Shown: in pieces, positions 17,002 through 25,981 of the stretch
Position numbering within the stretch: the stretch's first letter is position 1
Layout of the letters: each line of letters opens with the position of its first letter
NCBI RefSeq assembly: GCF_014762685.1
Contig: NZ_JABURM010000005.1
Location: 806,001 to 870,000, forward strand
Direction: 5' to 3'
Length of the DNA: 64,000 nucleotides
Source of the DNA: Gracilimonas sp.
GTDB lineage: Bacteria > Bacteroidota > Rhodothermia > Balneolales > Balneolaceae
Notes under the pieces: generated by a model
What the model was told of the DNA's origin: nothing
Database searches by the model: none
Seen by the model: the letters and a program-made list of their open reading frames with translations, nothing else
Translations under genes and position numbers: made by a program

Positions 17002-19863
17002 ATGACGTCTAAAAGACCCAAACCATTATTTAAAGTTGCAGCGGAATTTAATGTTGCCACACAATCCATCGTGGATACGTTAAATGACAATGGCTTCGAT
17101 GCAGCCAATCGCCCTAACTTCAAAATTACGCCGGAAATGTATACGGCCCTGGATGAAGTATATGGTGAGGATAAAGCGAAAAGCGAGGATCATGAAAAAG
17201 CTCGGGAAGAGTACGAAAGTCGCCGCAGCCAAATGATGAACCAGCGAAATGATAGTGTGACTATCGAAAATGTGCTGGAGCCCATTGAAGATAGTATAGG
17301 TTTGGAGCCTGAAGATGAGACACCTGATCTTGAACCTGAGGAGGAAGAGACACAGCAAGAGTTAGAGCCGGAAGAGGAAGAAACAAAAGCCAAAGAAGAG
17401 AAAAAAGAGACAGAGGATAAAGAACCGGAACCTGAAAAAGAAGCAGAAAAGGCCGAACCGGCAGCTAAAGAAGAGAAAAAAGCAGCTGAGAAGGAAGAAC
17501 CTGAAATTGAAGCTGAAACAGAACCGGAAGAAGATACTGAGGAGAAAGAGGAAGCACCGAAAGAAGAGAAGAAAGTAGCCAAGAAAGAAAAAGAAGAAGA
17601 AACTCAGGATAAAAAAGCCGATAAAGAAGAGGAGAAAGAAAAAGAAAAAACTGAGAAGAAGGAAGAGGCCAAGACTGAAGAACCGGAAGTGGAAGAAGAA
17701 GATGATGAGGAGGAAGAAGAAGTAATTCGTGGTGCAGCCGGTAAGCTTAAAGGAACTAAAGTATTAGGTAAGGCTTCCTTTACCAGCGATATTGCTGATA
17801 AGAAAAAACGTAAGACTAGAAAACGACGCAAAGATCGTAAAGGGGATGACTCTTCGGCTAAGAAAGAGTCTAAAAAAGACGATAGCAGTTCTGATGCGAA
17901 AAAGACATCCAAGAAAAAGAAAAGAAAGCGCAAAACAGAGATTGACGAGACGGATGTAGATAAGATGATGCGCGAAACCATGAAGAAGATGCAGTCTTCA
18001 AAAACCGTGGGTAGTAAACGCTCGAAACGGCGTCGTGAAAGAAAAGAAGAGCGTGAGGAAGAGCTTCAAAAGCAAGCTGAAATGGAGGAACTCGAGTCTG
18101 ATATTGTTGAGACCACCGAGTTTATTACTGCAAACGAACTTGCCGACCTGCTGGATGTAGGAGTAAACGATATTATCTCCGTTTGTATGAGTATAGGATT
18201 GATGATTACCATCAATCAGCGTTTAGATGCAGGTACCATTGAGCTCGTTGCTGAGGAATACGGCAAGGAAGTGAAATTCATCGAAGCGGAGGAAATGGAT
18301 GAGGAACTCACCATCCCTGAAGATGAAGAAGAAGACCTTGAAGCCCGTGCACCAATTATTACAGTAATGGGCCATGTTGACCACGGTAAAACTTCTCTGC
18401 TTGATTATATACGTGAAGAGAAAGTAGCAGCCGGTGAAGCAGGTGGTATTACTCAGCACGTTGGCGCTTACGAAGTTGTTCACAATGAGAATAAAATTAC
18501 CTTTCTGGATACCCCGGGTCATGAGGCGTTTACTGCTATGCGTTCTCGTGGTGCACAGGCTACCGATATTGTAATTTTGGTAGTAGCCGCTGATGATTCT
18601 GTGATGCCTCAAACCATTGAGGCCATTAATCACGCCAAAGCAGCCGGAGTACCGTTGGTTGTTGCCATCAACAAGATGGATAAAGAGGGGGTAAATCCTG
18701 ATAAAATTAAACAGCAGCTTTCTGAGCATGATGTAATTGTTGAAGAATACGGCGGTCAAGTACAGTATTCTGAAGTTTCGGCTCATACCGGGCAAGGAAT
18801 TGAAGACTTACTTGAGAAAGTATTGATCGAAGCTGAATTGCTTGAATTGAAGGCAAACCCGAATCGACGCGCGGATGGTGTTGTTCTTGAAGCCAGACTG
18901 GATAAAGGAAAAGGAATTGTGGCAAATATCCTGGTTCAGGGCGGCACCCTTAAGGTGGGGGATGCATTTGTAGCCGGGCCTTGTTTTGGTCGGGTAAGAG
19001 CCATGGAGAATGAGCTTGGTAAACGTGTGAAGGAAGCAGGGCCGTCTACACCGGTTCAGCTTACAGGTTTTGATGATATGCCCCAAGCCGGTGATAAATT
19101 GATAGTAGCTGAAGATGAGAAAACGGCTAAAGAAGTAGCCAGCGAACGTATGCAAATTCGTCGCGAACAAGCCATGCGGTCAACCAAGCATATGACACTT
19201 GATGATATTTCACGTCGCTTGGCGCTTGGTGAAGTTTCAGAGCTGAATATTATTATTAAAGCTGATGTGGATGGCTCAATTGAGGCACTTTCCGGATCGC
19301 TGCAAAAATTAGGAACTGATGAAGTATCAGTAAATATAATTCATACCGGTGCAGGGGCTATTTCTGAATCAGATGTATTGCTTGCTTCAGCCTCTGATGC
19401 CATTATCATAGGATTCCAGGTTCGACCTACATCACAAGCACGTAAGCTTGCTGAAGAAGAAGAAATTGATATTCGACTCTTTAGCGTAATTTATGATGCC
19501 GTTGATGAAGTCAGAGATGCGCTCGAAGGATTGCTGTCGCCTGAGTTAAAAGAACAAATGATGGGCGTTGTTGAAGTTCGTGAAATCTTCAAAGTATCCA
19601 AAGTAGGAACCATTGCAGGTTGCTATGTAACTGAAGGCAAGGTTGAGCGAAACAATCCGATCCGCCTGGTACGTGATGGTGTTGTTATCTATGATGGAGA
19701 GATCGATGCCCTGAAACGTTTCAAAGATGATGTGAAGGAAGTTAGCTCCGGTTATGAATGTGGGATCAGTATCAAGGGTTATAACGATATCAAAGTTGGT
19801 GATCAGATCGAGAGTTACAAGATCACAGAGCAGAAGCGTACCCTTGAAGATTCAGCCGGATAG
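17002..19863 (+). CDS. infB: Translation initiation factor IF-2
   Basis: GTPase that positions initiator tRNA on the ribosome. 953 residues. The N-terminus (1-40) is the small IF2_N helix domain. Residues ~70-250 are almost wholly Glu/Lys/Pro and probably disordered; residues ~250-350 are Lys/Arg/Ser-rich. The second IF2_N-like unit (TTEFITANELADLLDVG) is near 375. The GTPase follows, with G1 GHVDHGKTS near 456, DTPGHEAF and NKMD, then domains II, III and IV. The very charged N-terminal half varies between species. The gene lies 57 nt after nusA. Confidence 0.97.
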   Translation: MTSKRPKPLFKVAAEFNVATQSIVDTLNDNGFDAANRPNFKITPEMYTALDEVYGEDKAKSEDHEKAREEYESRRSQMMNQRNDSVTIENVLEPIEDSIGLEPEDETPDLEPEEEETQQELEPEEEETKAKEEKKETEDKEPEPEKEAEKAEPAAKEEKKAAEKEEPEIEAETEPEEDTEEKEEAPKEEKKVAKKEKEEETQDKKADKEEEKEKEKTEKKEEAKTEEPEVEEEDDEEEEEVIRGAAGKLKGTKVLGKASFTSDIADKKKRKTRKRRKDRKGDDSSAKKESKKDDSSSDAKKTSKKKKRKRKTEIDETDVDKMMRETMKKMQSSKTVGSKRSKRRRERKEEREEELQKQAEMEELESDIVETTEFITANELADLLDVGVNDIISVCMSIGLMITINQRLDAGTIELVAEEYGKEVKFIEAEEMDEELTIPEDEEEDLEARAPIITVMGHVDHGKTSLLDYIREEKVAAGEAGGITQHVGAYEVVHNENKITFLDTPGHEAFTAMRSRGAQATDIVILVVAADDSVMPQTIEAINHAKAAGVPLVVAINKMDKEGVNPDKIKQQLSEHDVIVEEYGGQVQYSEVSAHTGQGIEDLLEKVLIEAELLELKANPNRRADGVVLEARLDKGKGIVANILVQGGTLKVGDAFVAGPCFGRVRAMENELGKRVKEAGPSTPVQLTGFDDMPQAGDKLIVAEDEKTAKEVASERMQIRREQAMRSTKHMTLDDISRRLALGEVSELNIIIKADVDGSIEALSGSLQKLGTDEVSVNIIHTGAGAISESDVLLASASDAIIIGFQVRPTSQARKLAEEEEIDIRLFSVIYDAVDEVRDALEGLLSPELKEQMMGVVEVREIFKVSKVGTIAGCYVTEGKVERNNPIRLVRDGVVIYDGEIDALKRFKDDVKEVSSGYECGISIKGYNDIKVGDQIESYKITEQKRTLEDSAG

Positions 19864-19945
19864 ATCATTGAGCTGTGATTTAAATATTGCAGCTTAAATT
19901 TCTTCCCTCAGAACTAAAGTTTTAAATTAATTCTTACCTACTATC

Positions 19946-20320
19946 ATGGGTTTCAGACCTGAAAGATTAGCAGCAGTAATTAAACGCGACCTTGGTGAGA
20001 TCATTCAGCAGTCTTATCAGCCAAGCGGTACTTTTGTTACCGTTACCAATGTGATAATGACAGATGATCTATCTATTGCCAAAGTATATTTGAGCGTTTT
20101 TTCTCCCGGCAGAGATGATAAACCCGTATATGAATTTATTGACGATCACATTAATGAAATCAGGTACGAATTAGCTTCCAAGATCAAAAATCAGGTTCGC
20201 AAGATCCCTGAACTTCATTTCTACGAAGATGACACGGCCGAATATGTGAATAAAATGGAGCAGCTTTTAAAGAAAGTTGATATTCCTGAAGAAGATCCAG
20301 ATTCACCCGGTGAAGATTAA
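19946..20320 (+). CDS. rbfA: Ribosome-binding factor A
   Basis: Late 30S maturation factor acting on the 16S rRNA 5' helix. 124 residues, typical. The KH-like pattern is MGFRPERLAAVIKRDLGEII, then VTNVIMTDDLSIAKVYLSVF and KNQVRKIPELHFYEDDTAEY. The acidic C-terminal tail (PEEDPDSPGED) is a small extra. It follows infB and lies 4 nt before truB. Confidence 0.94.
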   Translation: MGFRPERLAAVIKRDLGEIIQQSYQPSGTFVTVTNVIMTDDLSIAKVYLSVFSPGRDDKPVYEFIDDHINEIRYELASKIKNQVRKIPELHFYEDDTAEYVNKMEQLLKKVDIPEEDPDSPGED

Positions 20321-20324
20321 TTAA

Positions 20325-21068
20325 ATGGCCCGAGCTCTTCCTTTGGATGAAATCCCGGTATATGGTAAATCCAATTTGCCAACCAAGGAAACTGATCTTA
20401 CCAAAGGTGGAATTTTCTTAATTAATAAGCCTCTTGAGTGGTCCAGTTTTGATGTCGTAAAATTTCTTCGCAAGAGAATACGAGTAAAGAAAGTAGGCCA
20501 CGCAGGAACGCTTGATCCTTTGGCAACAGGAATGCTTATTCTTTGCTGCGGTAAAGCCACTAAGTCTATTTCCCTTATTCAGGATTTACCGAAAGTTTAT
20601 ACCGGGGAAGTCACATTTGGAGCTGCTACTTCTACTTATGATTCAGAAGGAGAAATAACCGAAGAAGCCGAGTGGAACCATATCACAAAAGAGAAAATAT
20701 TATCTGTTCTGGAGTCTGAATATTCCGGTACGGTTGAACAAATTCCTCCTATGTATTCTGCTTTAAAATACGGCGGGAAGAAATTATATGAGCTTGCCCG
20801 AAAAGGGGAAGAAGTAGTCAGGCTTCCACGGCAGGTAACTTTTTTTGAACATGAAATTCTTGATTTCACTCCTCCTAAACTCACCATTCGGATTAAATGC
20901 AGCAAAGGAACATACATTCGTTCGCTTGCAAGAGATTTAGGGGAATCCTTACATTCAAAGGCTTATTTAAGTGGCCTGGAGCGAACGGCTATTGGGCATT
21001 TTACATTAGATGAAGCTTTAACACCACATGAAATGGGAGATCGGTTAAAAGAAATATGGCAGAATTAA
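20325..21068 (+). CDS. truB: tRNA pseudouridine-55 synthase
   Basis: Makes pseudouridine 55 in the T-loop of tRNAs. 247 residues, without the long C-terminal PUA extension of E. coli TruB. The catalytic Asp lies in GHAGTLDPLATGMLI; other motifs are KPLEWSSFDVV, QIPPMYSALKYGGKKLYELAR and CSKGTYIRSLARDLG. It overlaps ribF by 13 nt, so the two are translationally linked. Confidence 0.96.
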   Translation: MARALPLDEIPVYGKSNLPTKETDLTKGGIFLINKPLEWSSFDVVKFLRKRIRVKKVGHAGTLDPLATGMLILCCGKATKSISLIQDLPKVYTGEVTFGAATSTYDSEGEITEEAEWNHITKEKILSVLESEYSGTVEQIPPMYSALKYGGKKLYELARKGEEVVRLPRQVTFFEHEILDFTPPKLTIRIKCSKGTYIRSLARDLGESLHSKAYLSGLERTAIGHFTLDEALTPHEMGDRLKEIWQN

Positions 21069-21991
21069 TTGAACTCAAAGACATAACACATCAACCAAAT
21101 TCCGTGGTTACTGTAGGCACTTTTGACGGAGTACACCAGGGGCACAGGGCATTAATGGATGCAGTGGTAAGTAAAGCCAAAATTCGTAATGCAAGAAGCG
21201 TTGTTGTTACCTTTGATCCACACCCCAGAGAAATTATTAACCCCGGAAAAGGGGGGATTAAACTCCTTACTACGCTTAAGGAAAGGTGTGAAATATTGGA
21301 AGATTTAGGCGTAGATGTACTGCTTGTGATTCCATTTGACCGTGATTTCTCTCTGCTTACTTCCGAAGAATTCGTTCGTAAGATCATCCATAAAAAGATA
21401 GGGGTCTCGGAGTTTGTAATTGGATATGATCATCATTTTGGTCGCGATAGAGAAGGCACTATTGACACAATCAGAAACCTGGGAGAGGAACTTGGGTTTG
21501 ATTCTTATGTGGTTTCAAAGCAAGAAATGGGGGATGTAACCATTAGCAGTACGGTGATTCGGAAAACCTTATCTGAATCAGGCGATGTGAAAAAAGCGGC
21601 AGAATATTTAAATCGAAATTACCTGTTAAACGGGATCGTGTTGCACGGTGATGAACGGGGCAGAACTATTGGTTATCCAACAGCCAATCTAAAGCCTGAA
21701 CATGAGAATAAAGTGATTCCCAAGAATGGAGTGTATGCGGTAAAAGTACGTGTTGCCGGTAATTGGTATGGGGCAATGATGAACATTGGTGTTCGACCAA
21801 CTTTTGGGGAAGATGAGAGAACATTGGAAGTACATATTTTTGATTTTAACAAAGAAGTCTACGGTCAAACAATTCAGGTACGTTTCATCGACAGAATCAG
21901 GGATGAACAGAAATTTAAAGGTATCAATGAGCTGAAAGCTCAATTAGATTCAGATAAAGAAACGAGTTTGAAAATTTTAGCAACAAATTAA
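21056..21991 (+). CDS. ribF: Bifunctional riboflavin kinase / FMN adenylyltransferase
   Basis: Converts riboflavin to FMN and then FAD. 311 residues. The N-terminal nucleotidyl transferase has VTVGTFDGVHQGHRALM, VTFDPHPREI and DHHFGRDREG; the C-terminal flavokinase (about 185-305) has GDERGRTIGYPTANL, GVYAVKV and NIGVRPTF. Full length. Last gene of the rimP operon before rpsO, which has its own promoter. Confidence 0.95.
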   Translation: MAELIELKDITHQPNSVVTVGTFDGVHQGHRALMDAVVSKAKIRNARSVVVTFDPHPREIINPGKGGIKLLTTLKERCEILEDLGVDVLLVIPFDRDFSLLTSEEFVRKIIHKKIGVSEFVIGYDHHFGRDREGTIDTIRNLGEELGFDSYVVSKQEMGDVTISSTVIRKTLSESGDVKKAAEYLNRNYLLNGIVLHGDERGRTIGYPTANLKPEHENKVIPKNGVYAVKVRVAGNWYGAMMNIGVRPTFGEDERTLEVHIFDFNKEVYGQTIQVRFIDRIRDEQKFKGINELKAQLDSDKETSLKILATN

Positions 21992-22025
21992 CAGAGAATT
22001 ACCACTAAATTCTGGTTACTTGGCA

Positions 22026-22056
22026 TTGTCCATTACACTAAAAACCCCTATCTTTG
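22026..22056 (+). promoter_or_regulatory. Predicted promoter of rpsO
   Basis: TTG (22026-22028), 20 nt, TATCTTTG (22049-22056), matching the Bacteroidetes housekeeping consensus exactly and with the same spacing as the rimP promoter. The expected start lies about 40 nt before the rpsO ATG. Confidence 0.65.
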
Positions 22057-22100
22057 AAGACTATAAATCGATTTATATAAGTTATAATTAAACCATTGCA

Positions 22101-22370
22101 ATGAGCATAACCGCAGAAGACAAAAAAGAAATCTTTAAAAAGTTTGGAAAAAGTGAAACCGATACGGGTTCCACTGAAGGTCAAATTGCCCTTCTAACCA
22201 AAAGAATTAATGACCTGACTGAGCATCTGAAAGACAATAAATTAGATCACGCATCACGTCGTGGATTGTTAAAAATGGTTGGTAAAAGAAGAAGGTTGTT
22301 AAATTACCTCATGAAAAACGATATCGAGAAATACAGAGAACTGATCAAAGAGCTCGGTATCCGTAAGTAA
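22101..22370 (+). CDS. rpsO: 30S ribosomal protein S15
   Basis: 89 residues, exact family length. Typical sequence: [41 protein letters not shown] and [18 protein letters not shown]15 binds 16S rRNA at the central domain junction. Own promoter upstream and a strong terminator downstream; pnp follows 118 nt later, the rpsO-pnp order common in bacteria. Confidence 0.98.
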   Translation: MSITAEDKKEIFKKFGKSETDTGSTEGQIALLTKRINDLTEHLKDNKLDHASRRGLLKMVGKRRRLLNYLMKNDIEKYRELIKELGIRK

Positions 22371-22381
22371 TTATATTTTTT

Positions 22382-22411
22382 AAAAGGCTCCTATTCGTTG
22401 GAGCCTTTTTT
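22382..22411 (+). terminator. Intrinsic terminator after rpsO
   Basis: The arms AAAAGGCTCC and GGAGCCTTTT enclose an 8-nt loop, with T6 downstream, 12 nt after the rpsO stop. It separates rpsO from pnp. Confidence 0.88.
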
Positions 22412-22487
22412 AATTTATCCTGTCGCTATTACATCTTATCTGTTGTTGGCAGGATTTGCAAATCAATAAAGAAGACAAAGAAAACAA

Positions 22488-24599
22488 ATGAAAGAACAAA
22501 TAAGAAGTGTAGAATTTGCACCGGGTAAGGTGCTATCAATAGAAACAGGCCGGATTGCTAAGCAAGCCGATGGCGCTGTAGTGGTTCGTATGGGTGATAC
22601 CCAGGTATTGTGTACTGCTGTGAGTGCAAAAGAACCAAAACCGGGACAAGGATTTTTCCCTTTAGTAGTTGATCACAGAGAAAGTTTTTCAGCCGGCGGG
22701 CGATTTCCCGGTGGATTTATGAAACGCGAAGGACGTCCTTCAGAAAAAGAAGTATTAGCCAGTCGTTTAATTGATCGCAGTTTGCGTCCTTTATTTCCAA
22801 AAGGTTATTTATGTGAAACCCAAATCATCTCAAGCGTGCTTTCTTCGGACGGAGAGAACGACGGTGATGTATTAGGTGGATTTGGTGCATCAGCAGCCCT
22901 GCATATCTCTGATGTTCCGTTTGACGGGCCAATGGCAGAAGTTAGAGTTGGACGCATTGATGGCGAATATATCATCAATCCCACACTTTCAGAACTTGAA
23001 GAAAGTGATATTGATATGATTGTGGGCGGTACTGCCGACAGTGTGTTGATGATGGAAGGTGAAATGGATGAGATCTCTGAAGAAGAGATGTTGGGTGCCA
23101 TTAAAGCAGCTCATGCTTCTATTATCACCCTTTGTGAATTTCAGGAAGAACTGAGAGAAGAATACGGTAAGCCAAAGCGTGAGTTTGTACCTGAAGGCTA
23201 TCCTGAAGAGATCGAAAACAAAGTTCGTGAATTAGCTACTGACAAGATCAAAGAAGTAGTGAATTTCGGACTTGGAAAAGAAGAATACAGCGCAAAACTA
23301 AAAGAAGCTAAAGACTCTGTAGTTGCTGAGCTTGAAGAAGAGTACGAAGAGGAAATTGATATTGTAAAAGATATCCTCGGAGATATTGAGAAGGAAGAAC
23401 TTCGCAATATGATCCTTGAGCAAAAACGTCGTATTGACGGTCGTTCTCCCGAAGACGTTCGCGATATCTGGACTCAAGTTGGATATCTTGCAAGAACTCA
23501 TGGTTCTGCAATCTTTACCCGTGGCGAAACTCAGGCGCTTGTTTCTGTAACGCTCGGTACCAAAAAAGATGCTCAAGGCGTTGATACGCTTTTTGATGAA
23601 GAAGACAAAAAATTCTACCTGCATTACAACTTCCCTCCATATTCGGTAGGGGAAGCCGGATTTTTAAGAGGCCCGGGCCGGCGTGAAATTGGTCACGGCC
23701 ACCTTGCCGAACGTGCCCTTAAAATGATGATGCCTTCATTTGATGACTTTGGATATGTGATCAGAATTATCTCCGATATTACAGAATCTAACGGTTCCTC
23801 TTCCATGGCCTCCGTTTGCGGTGGTTCTATGGCATTGATGAGTGCCGGAGTTCCGCTCAAAAAACCGGTTGCAGGTATCGCAATGGGTATGATTGTTGGC
23901 GAGAACAACTCAGTTGTACTTTCTGATATCCGCGGTGAAGAAGATTTCATGGGCGACATGGACTTCAAAACAGCTGGTACCTCTGATGGTATTACAGCTT
24001 GCCAAATGGATATGAAAGTGAAAGGCATTTCATTTGATGTAATGGAAGAAGCCCTAAAACAAGCGCATACAGGGCGTTTACATATTCTTGGAAAAATGGC
24101 TGAAACCATTTCAACCCCAAGTGAAACCCTTTCTGAATATGCTCCGCAATTTATCAATATGACCATTGACGGTGATATGATCGGTGCGGTTATCGGTCCT
24201 GGCGGTAAAGTAATTCAGACACTTCAAAAAGAAACAGATACTGAAATCTGGATTGAAGAAGATGAAAGTGGAAAAGGTAAAATCACAATTTCTGCCGACA
24301 GTCTCGACAAAGCTGAAGATGCACAAAATCGTATTAAAGCGATTACCGGGCAACTGGAAGAAGGAGCGATTTACAAAGGAGAAGTCAAATCAATTAAAGA
24401 TTTCGGTGCCTTTGTGGAGATAGCACCCGGCCGTGACGGCTTGCTGCATATTTCTGAAATTGATCACTCTCATGTTAAGAATGTGAATGATTATATGAGT
24501 GTGGGTGATGAAATCGAAGTTAAGCTCCTCAAAATTGAGCCGGGCAATAAACTTAGACTTTCAAGAAAAGTATTGTTGGAAAAAGACGAAGAAGAGTAA
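22488..24599 (+). CDS. pnp: Polyribonucleotide nucleotidyltransferase (PNPase)
   Basis: Phosphorolytic 3'-to-5' exoribonuclease of RNA turnover. 703 residues: two RNase PH-like domains (SAGGRFPGGFMKREGRPSE; GFLRGPGRREIGHGHLAERAL) separated by a helical linker, then KH (GAVIGPGGKVIQTLQKET) and S1 (YKGEVKSIKDFGAFVEIAPG). Complete. A terminator hairpin follows. Confidence 0.97.
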   Translation: MKEQIRSVEFAPGKVLSIETGRIAKQADGAVVVRMGDTQVLCTAVSAKEPKPGQGFFPLVVDHRESFSAGGRFPGGFMKREGRPSEKEVLASRLIDRSLRPLFPKGYLCETQIISSVLSSDGENDGDVLGGFGASAALHISDVPFDGPMAEVRVGRIDGEYIINPTLSELEESDIDMIVGGTADSVLMMEGEMDEISEEEMLGAIKAAHASIITLCEFQEELREEYGKPKREFVPEGYPEEIENKVRELATDKIKEVVNFGLGKEEYSAKLKEAKDSVVAELEEEYEEEIDIVKDILGDIEKEELRNMILEQKRRIDGRSPEDVRDIWTQVGYLARTHGSAIFTRGETQALVSVTLGTKKDAQGVDTLFDEEDKKFYLHYNFPPYSVGEAGFLRGPGRREIGHGHLAERALKMMMPSFDDFGYVIRIISDITESNGSSSMASVCGGSMALMSAGVPLKKPVAGIAMGMIVGENNSVVLSDIRGEEDFMGDMDFKTAGTSDGITACQMDMKVKGISFDVMEEALKQAHTGRLHILGKMAETISTPSETLSEYAPQFINMTIDGDMIGAVIGPGGKVIQTLQKETDTEIWIEEDESGKGKITISADSLDKAEDAQNRIKAITGQLEEGAIYKGEVKSIKDFGAFVEIAPGRDGLLHISEIDHSHVKNVNDYMSVGDEIEVKLLKIEPGNKLRLSRKVLLEKDEEE

Positions 24600-24628
24600 A
24601 TCTTTGGTAACCAACTTCATTATAATTT

Positions 24629-24664
24629 GCTCTGCACATATTAAGAAATGTGCAGAGCTTTTTT
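24629..24664 (+). terminator. Intrinsic terminator after pnp
   Basis: Perfect 11-bp arms GCTCTGCACAT and ATGTGCAGAGC with an 8-nt loop and six T. The ATG inside the right arm (24648) is in frame with the following peptidase gene but is part of this terminator, which decides against it as a start. Confidence 0.93.
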
Positions 24665-24680
24665 GTTTAAACACAGTATC

Positions 24681-25931
24681 ATGGAAAATGTGAAAGAGAT
24701 TGATTTTGTAACCAAAAGCACCCTTTCTAATGGAATGCGGATTGTTACGGAGCGTATTGAAAGTGTAAAAAGTATTTCTGTTGGGATTTGGGTGAAAACC
24801 GGTGGACGGCACGAGACAGCAAAACAGGCCGGAATTACACATTTTTTAGAACACATGCTTTTCAAGGGAACGGAGAAAAGATCTTCTTTTGATATTGCCC
24901 TGAGTATGGAAGCCGTGGGGGGATATCTAAATGCTTTTACTTCATCAGAGTATACATGCTATTACTCGCGTTGCCTTAGTACTCAGCTTGAGCGTGCTCT
25001 TGATGTGCTTTCTGATATGGTACTTAACCCTTCATTTCCGGAAGAAGAGGTGGAGAAGGAGAAGAGAGTCGTTATTGAAGAGATGAAAATGTACCGCGAC
25101 TCTCCGGATGACTATTTGTTTGAAGAATTTAACAGCAAGATTTTCGAGGGACATGAATTGGGACGTCCTGTTCTCGGTTTTGAAGAAACCGTTTCTGATT
25201 TTTCCAGACAAGATCTTTATGATTATATGCATGATCGATACTATCCGGCTAATTTATTAGTGTCGGTTGCAGGAAATGTGAAGCATGAGAAAGTAGTAAA
25301 ACTAGTTTCTGAGTATTTTGAAGCTTTAGATGCTAAAAACCATGAAGAAAAAGAGCAGCCAATCCCTGCATTTAATAAAGAAAATATTAGGCTTACAAAA
25401 TCTATTGAGCAAACCCATTATATCTATGGGCGGAGGGGGTTAAATTTTGACCATGATGACAAGTACCTTTTATTATTAGCTAATACCATCTTAGGTGGAG
25501 GCATGAGTTCTCGCTTACATCAAAATATTCGTGAGAAATATGGTTACTGCTATTCTGTCCAAACCTTTAACCAATCTTACACTGATACCGGGCTTTGGGG
25601 AATTTATGTAGGCACAGACAAAGAATATGTTGATCATGTGCGAAAATTGATTCTTAAAGAACTTCGGAAAATGCAGGATGATCCGGTCCCTGAAAAAGAA
25701 CTGGCTGAGGCAAAATCCCAACTCAAAGGAAAATTGTTATTGTCTCAGGAAAGTACCAGTAATCGCATGACTCGGCTTGCAAAAAGTGAATTATATTTCG
25801 GTCGTTTCGTAACTTTAGATGAATTGGTAGAGAACATCGATTCCGTTACATCCGGGCAAATTCAGGGATTTGTAAATGACTTCTTTGATGAAGAACAATT
25901 TATGGAAGCCATCCTTCTTCCTGAATCATAA
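24681..25931 (+). CDS. M16 family zinc peptidase
   Basis: A 416-residue single-unit insulinase/processing-peptidase family member. The inverted zinc motif HxxEH is present in HFLEHMLFKGT, and the distal Glu lies in EKEKRVVIEEM. SVGIWVKTGGRHE is the usual first strand; the inactive-type C-terminal half includes GGGMSSRLHQNIREKYGYCYSV. No signal peptide, so probably cytoplasmic, resembling the YmxG/PqqL-like protein next to pnp in Bacillus. The ATG at 24681 is used because the earlier in-frame ATG lies in the pnp terminator. Confidence 0.92.
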   Translation: MENVKEIDFVTKSTLSNGMRIVTERIESVKSISVGIWVKTGGRHETAKQAGITHFLEHMLFKGTEKRSSFDIALSMEAVGGYLNAFTSSEYTCYYSRCLSTQLERALDVLSDMVLNPSFPEEEVEKEKRVVIEEMKMYRDSPDDYLFEEFNSKIFEGHELGRPVLGFEETVSDFSRQDLYDYMHDRYYPANLLVSVAGNVKHEKVVKLVSEYFEALDAKNHEEKEQPIPAFNKENIRLTKSIEQTHYIYGRRGLNFDHDDKYLLLLANTILGGGMSSRLHQNIREKYGYCYSVQTFNQSYTDTGLWGIYVGTDKEYVDHVRKLILKELRKMQDDPVPEKELAEAKSQLKGKLLLSQESTSNRMTRLAKSELYFGRFVTLDELVENIDSVTSGQIQGFVNDFFDEEQFMEAILLPES

Positions 25932-25981
25932 TCCACTATTTGACCATTTAACATTAAGCATTAAATCATTTAAAATTAGCA

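Noticed and set aside
17190-17981. Long antisense Ser-rich frames over infB
   Set aside because: They are the complement of the Glu/Lys codon runs of infB and have no start region or family match.
24648-24680. ATG 24648 as start of the M16 peptidase
   Set aside because: It lies in the right arm of the pnp terminator; ATG 24681 fits the family start.
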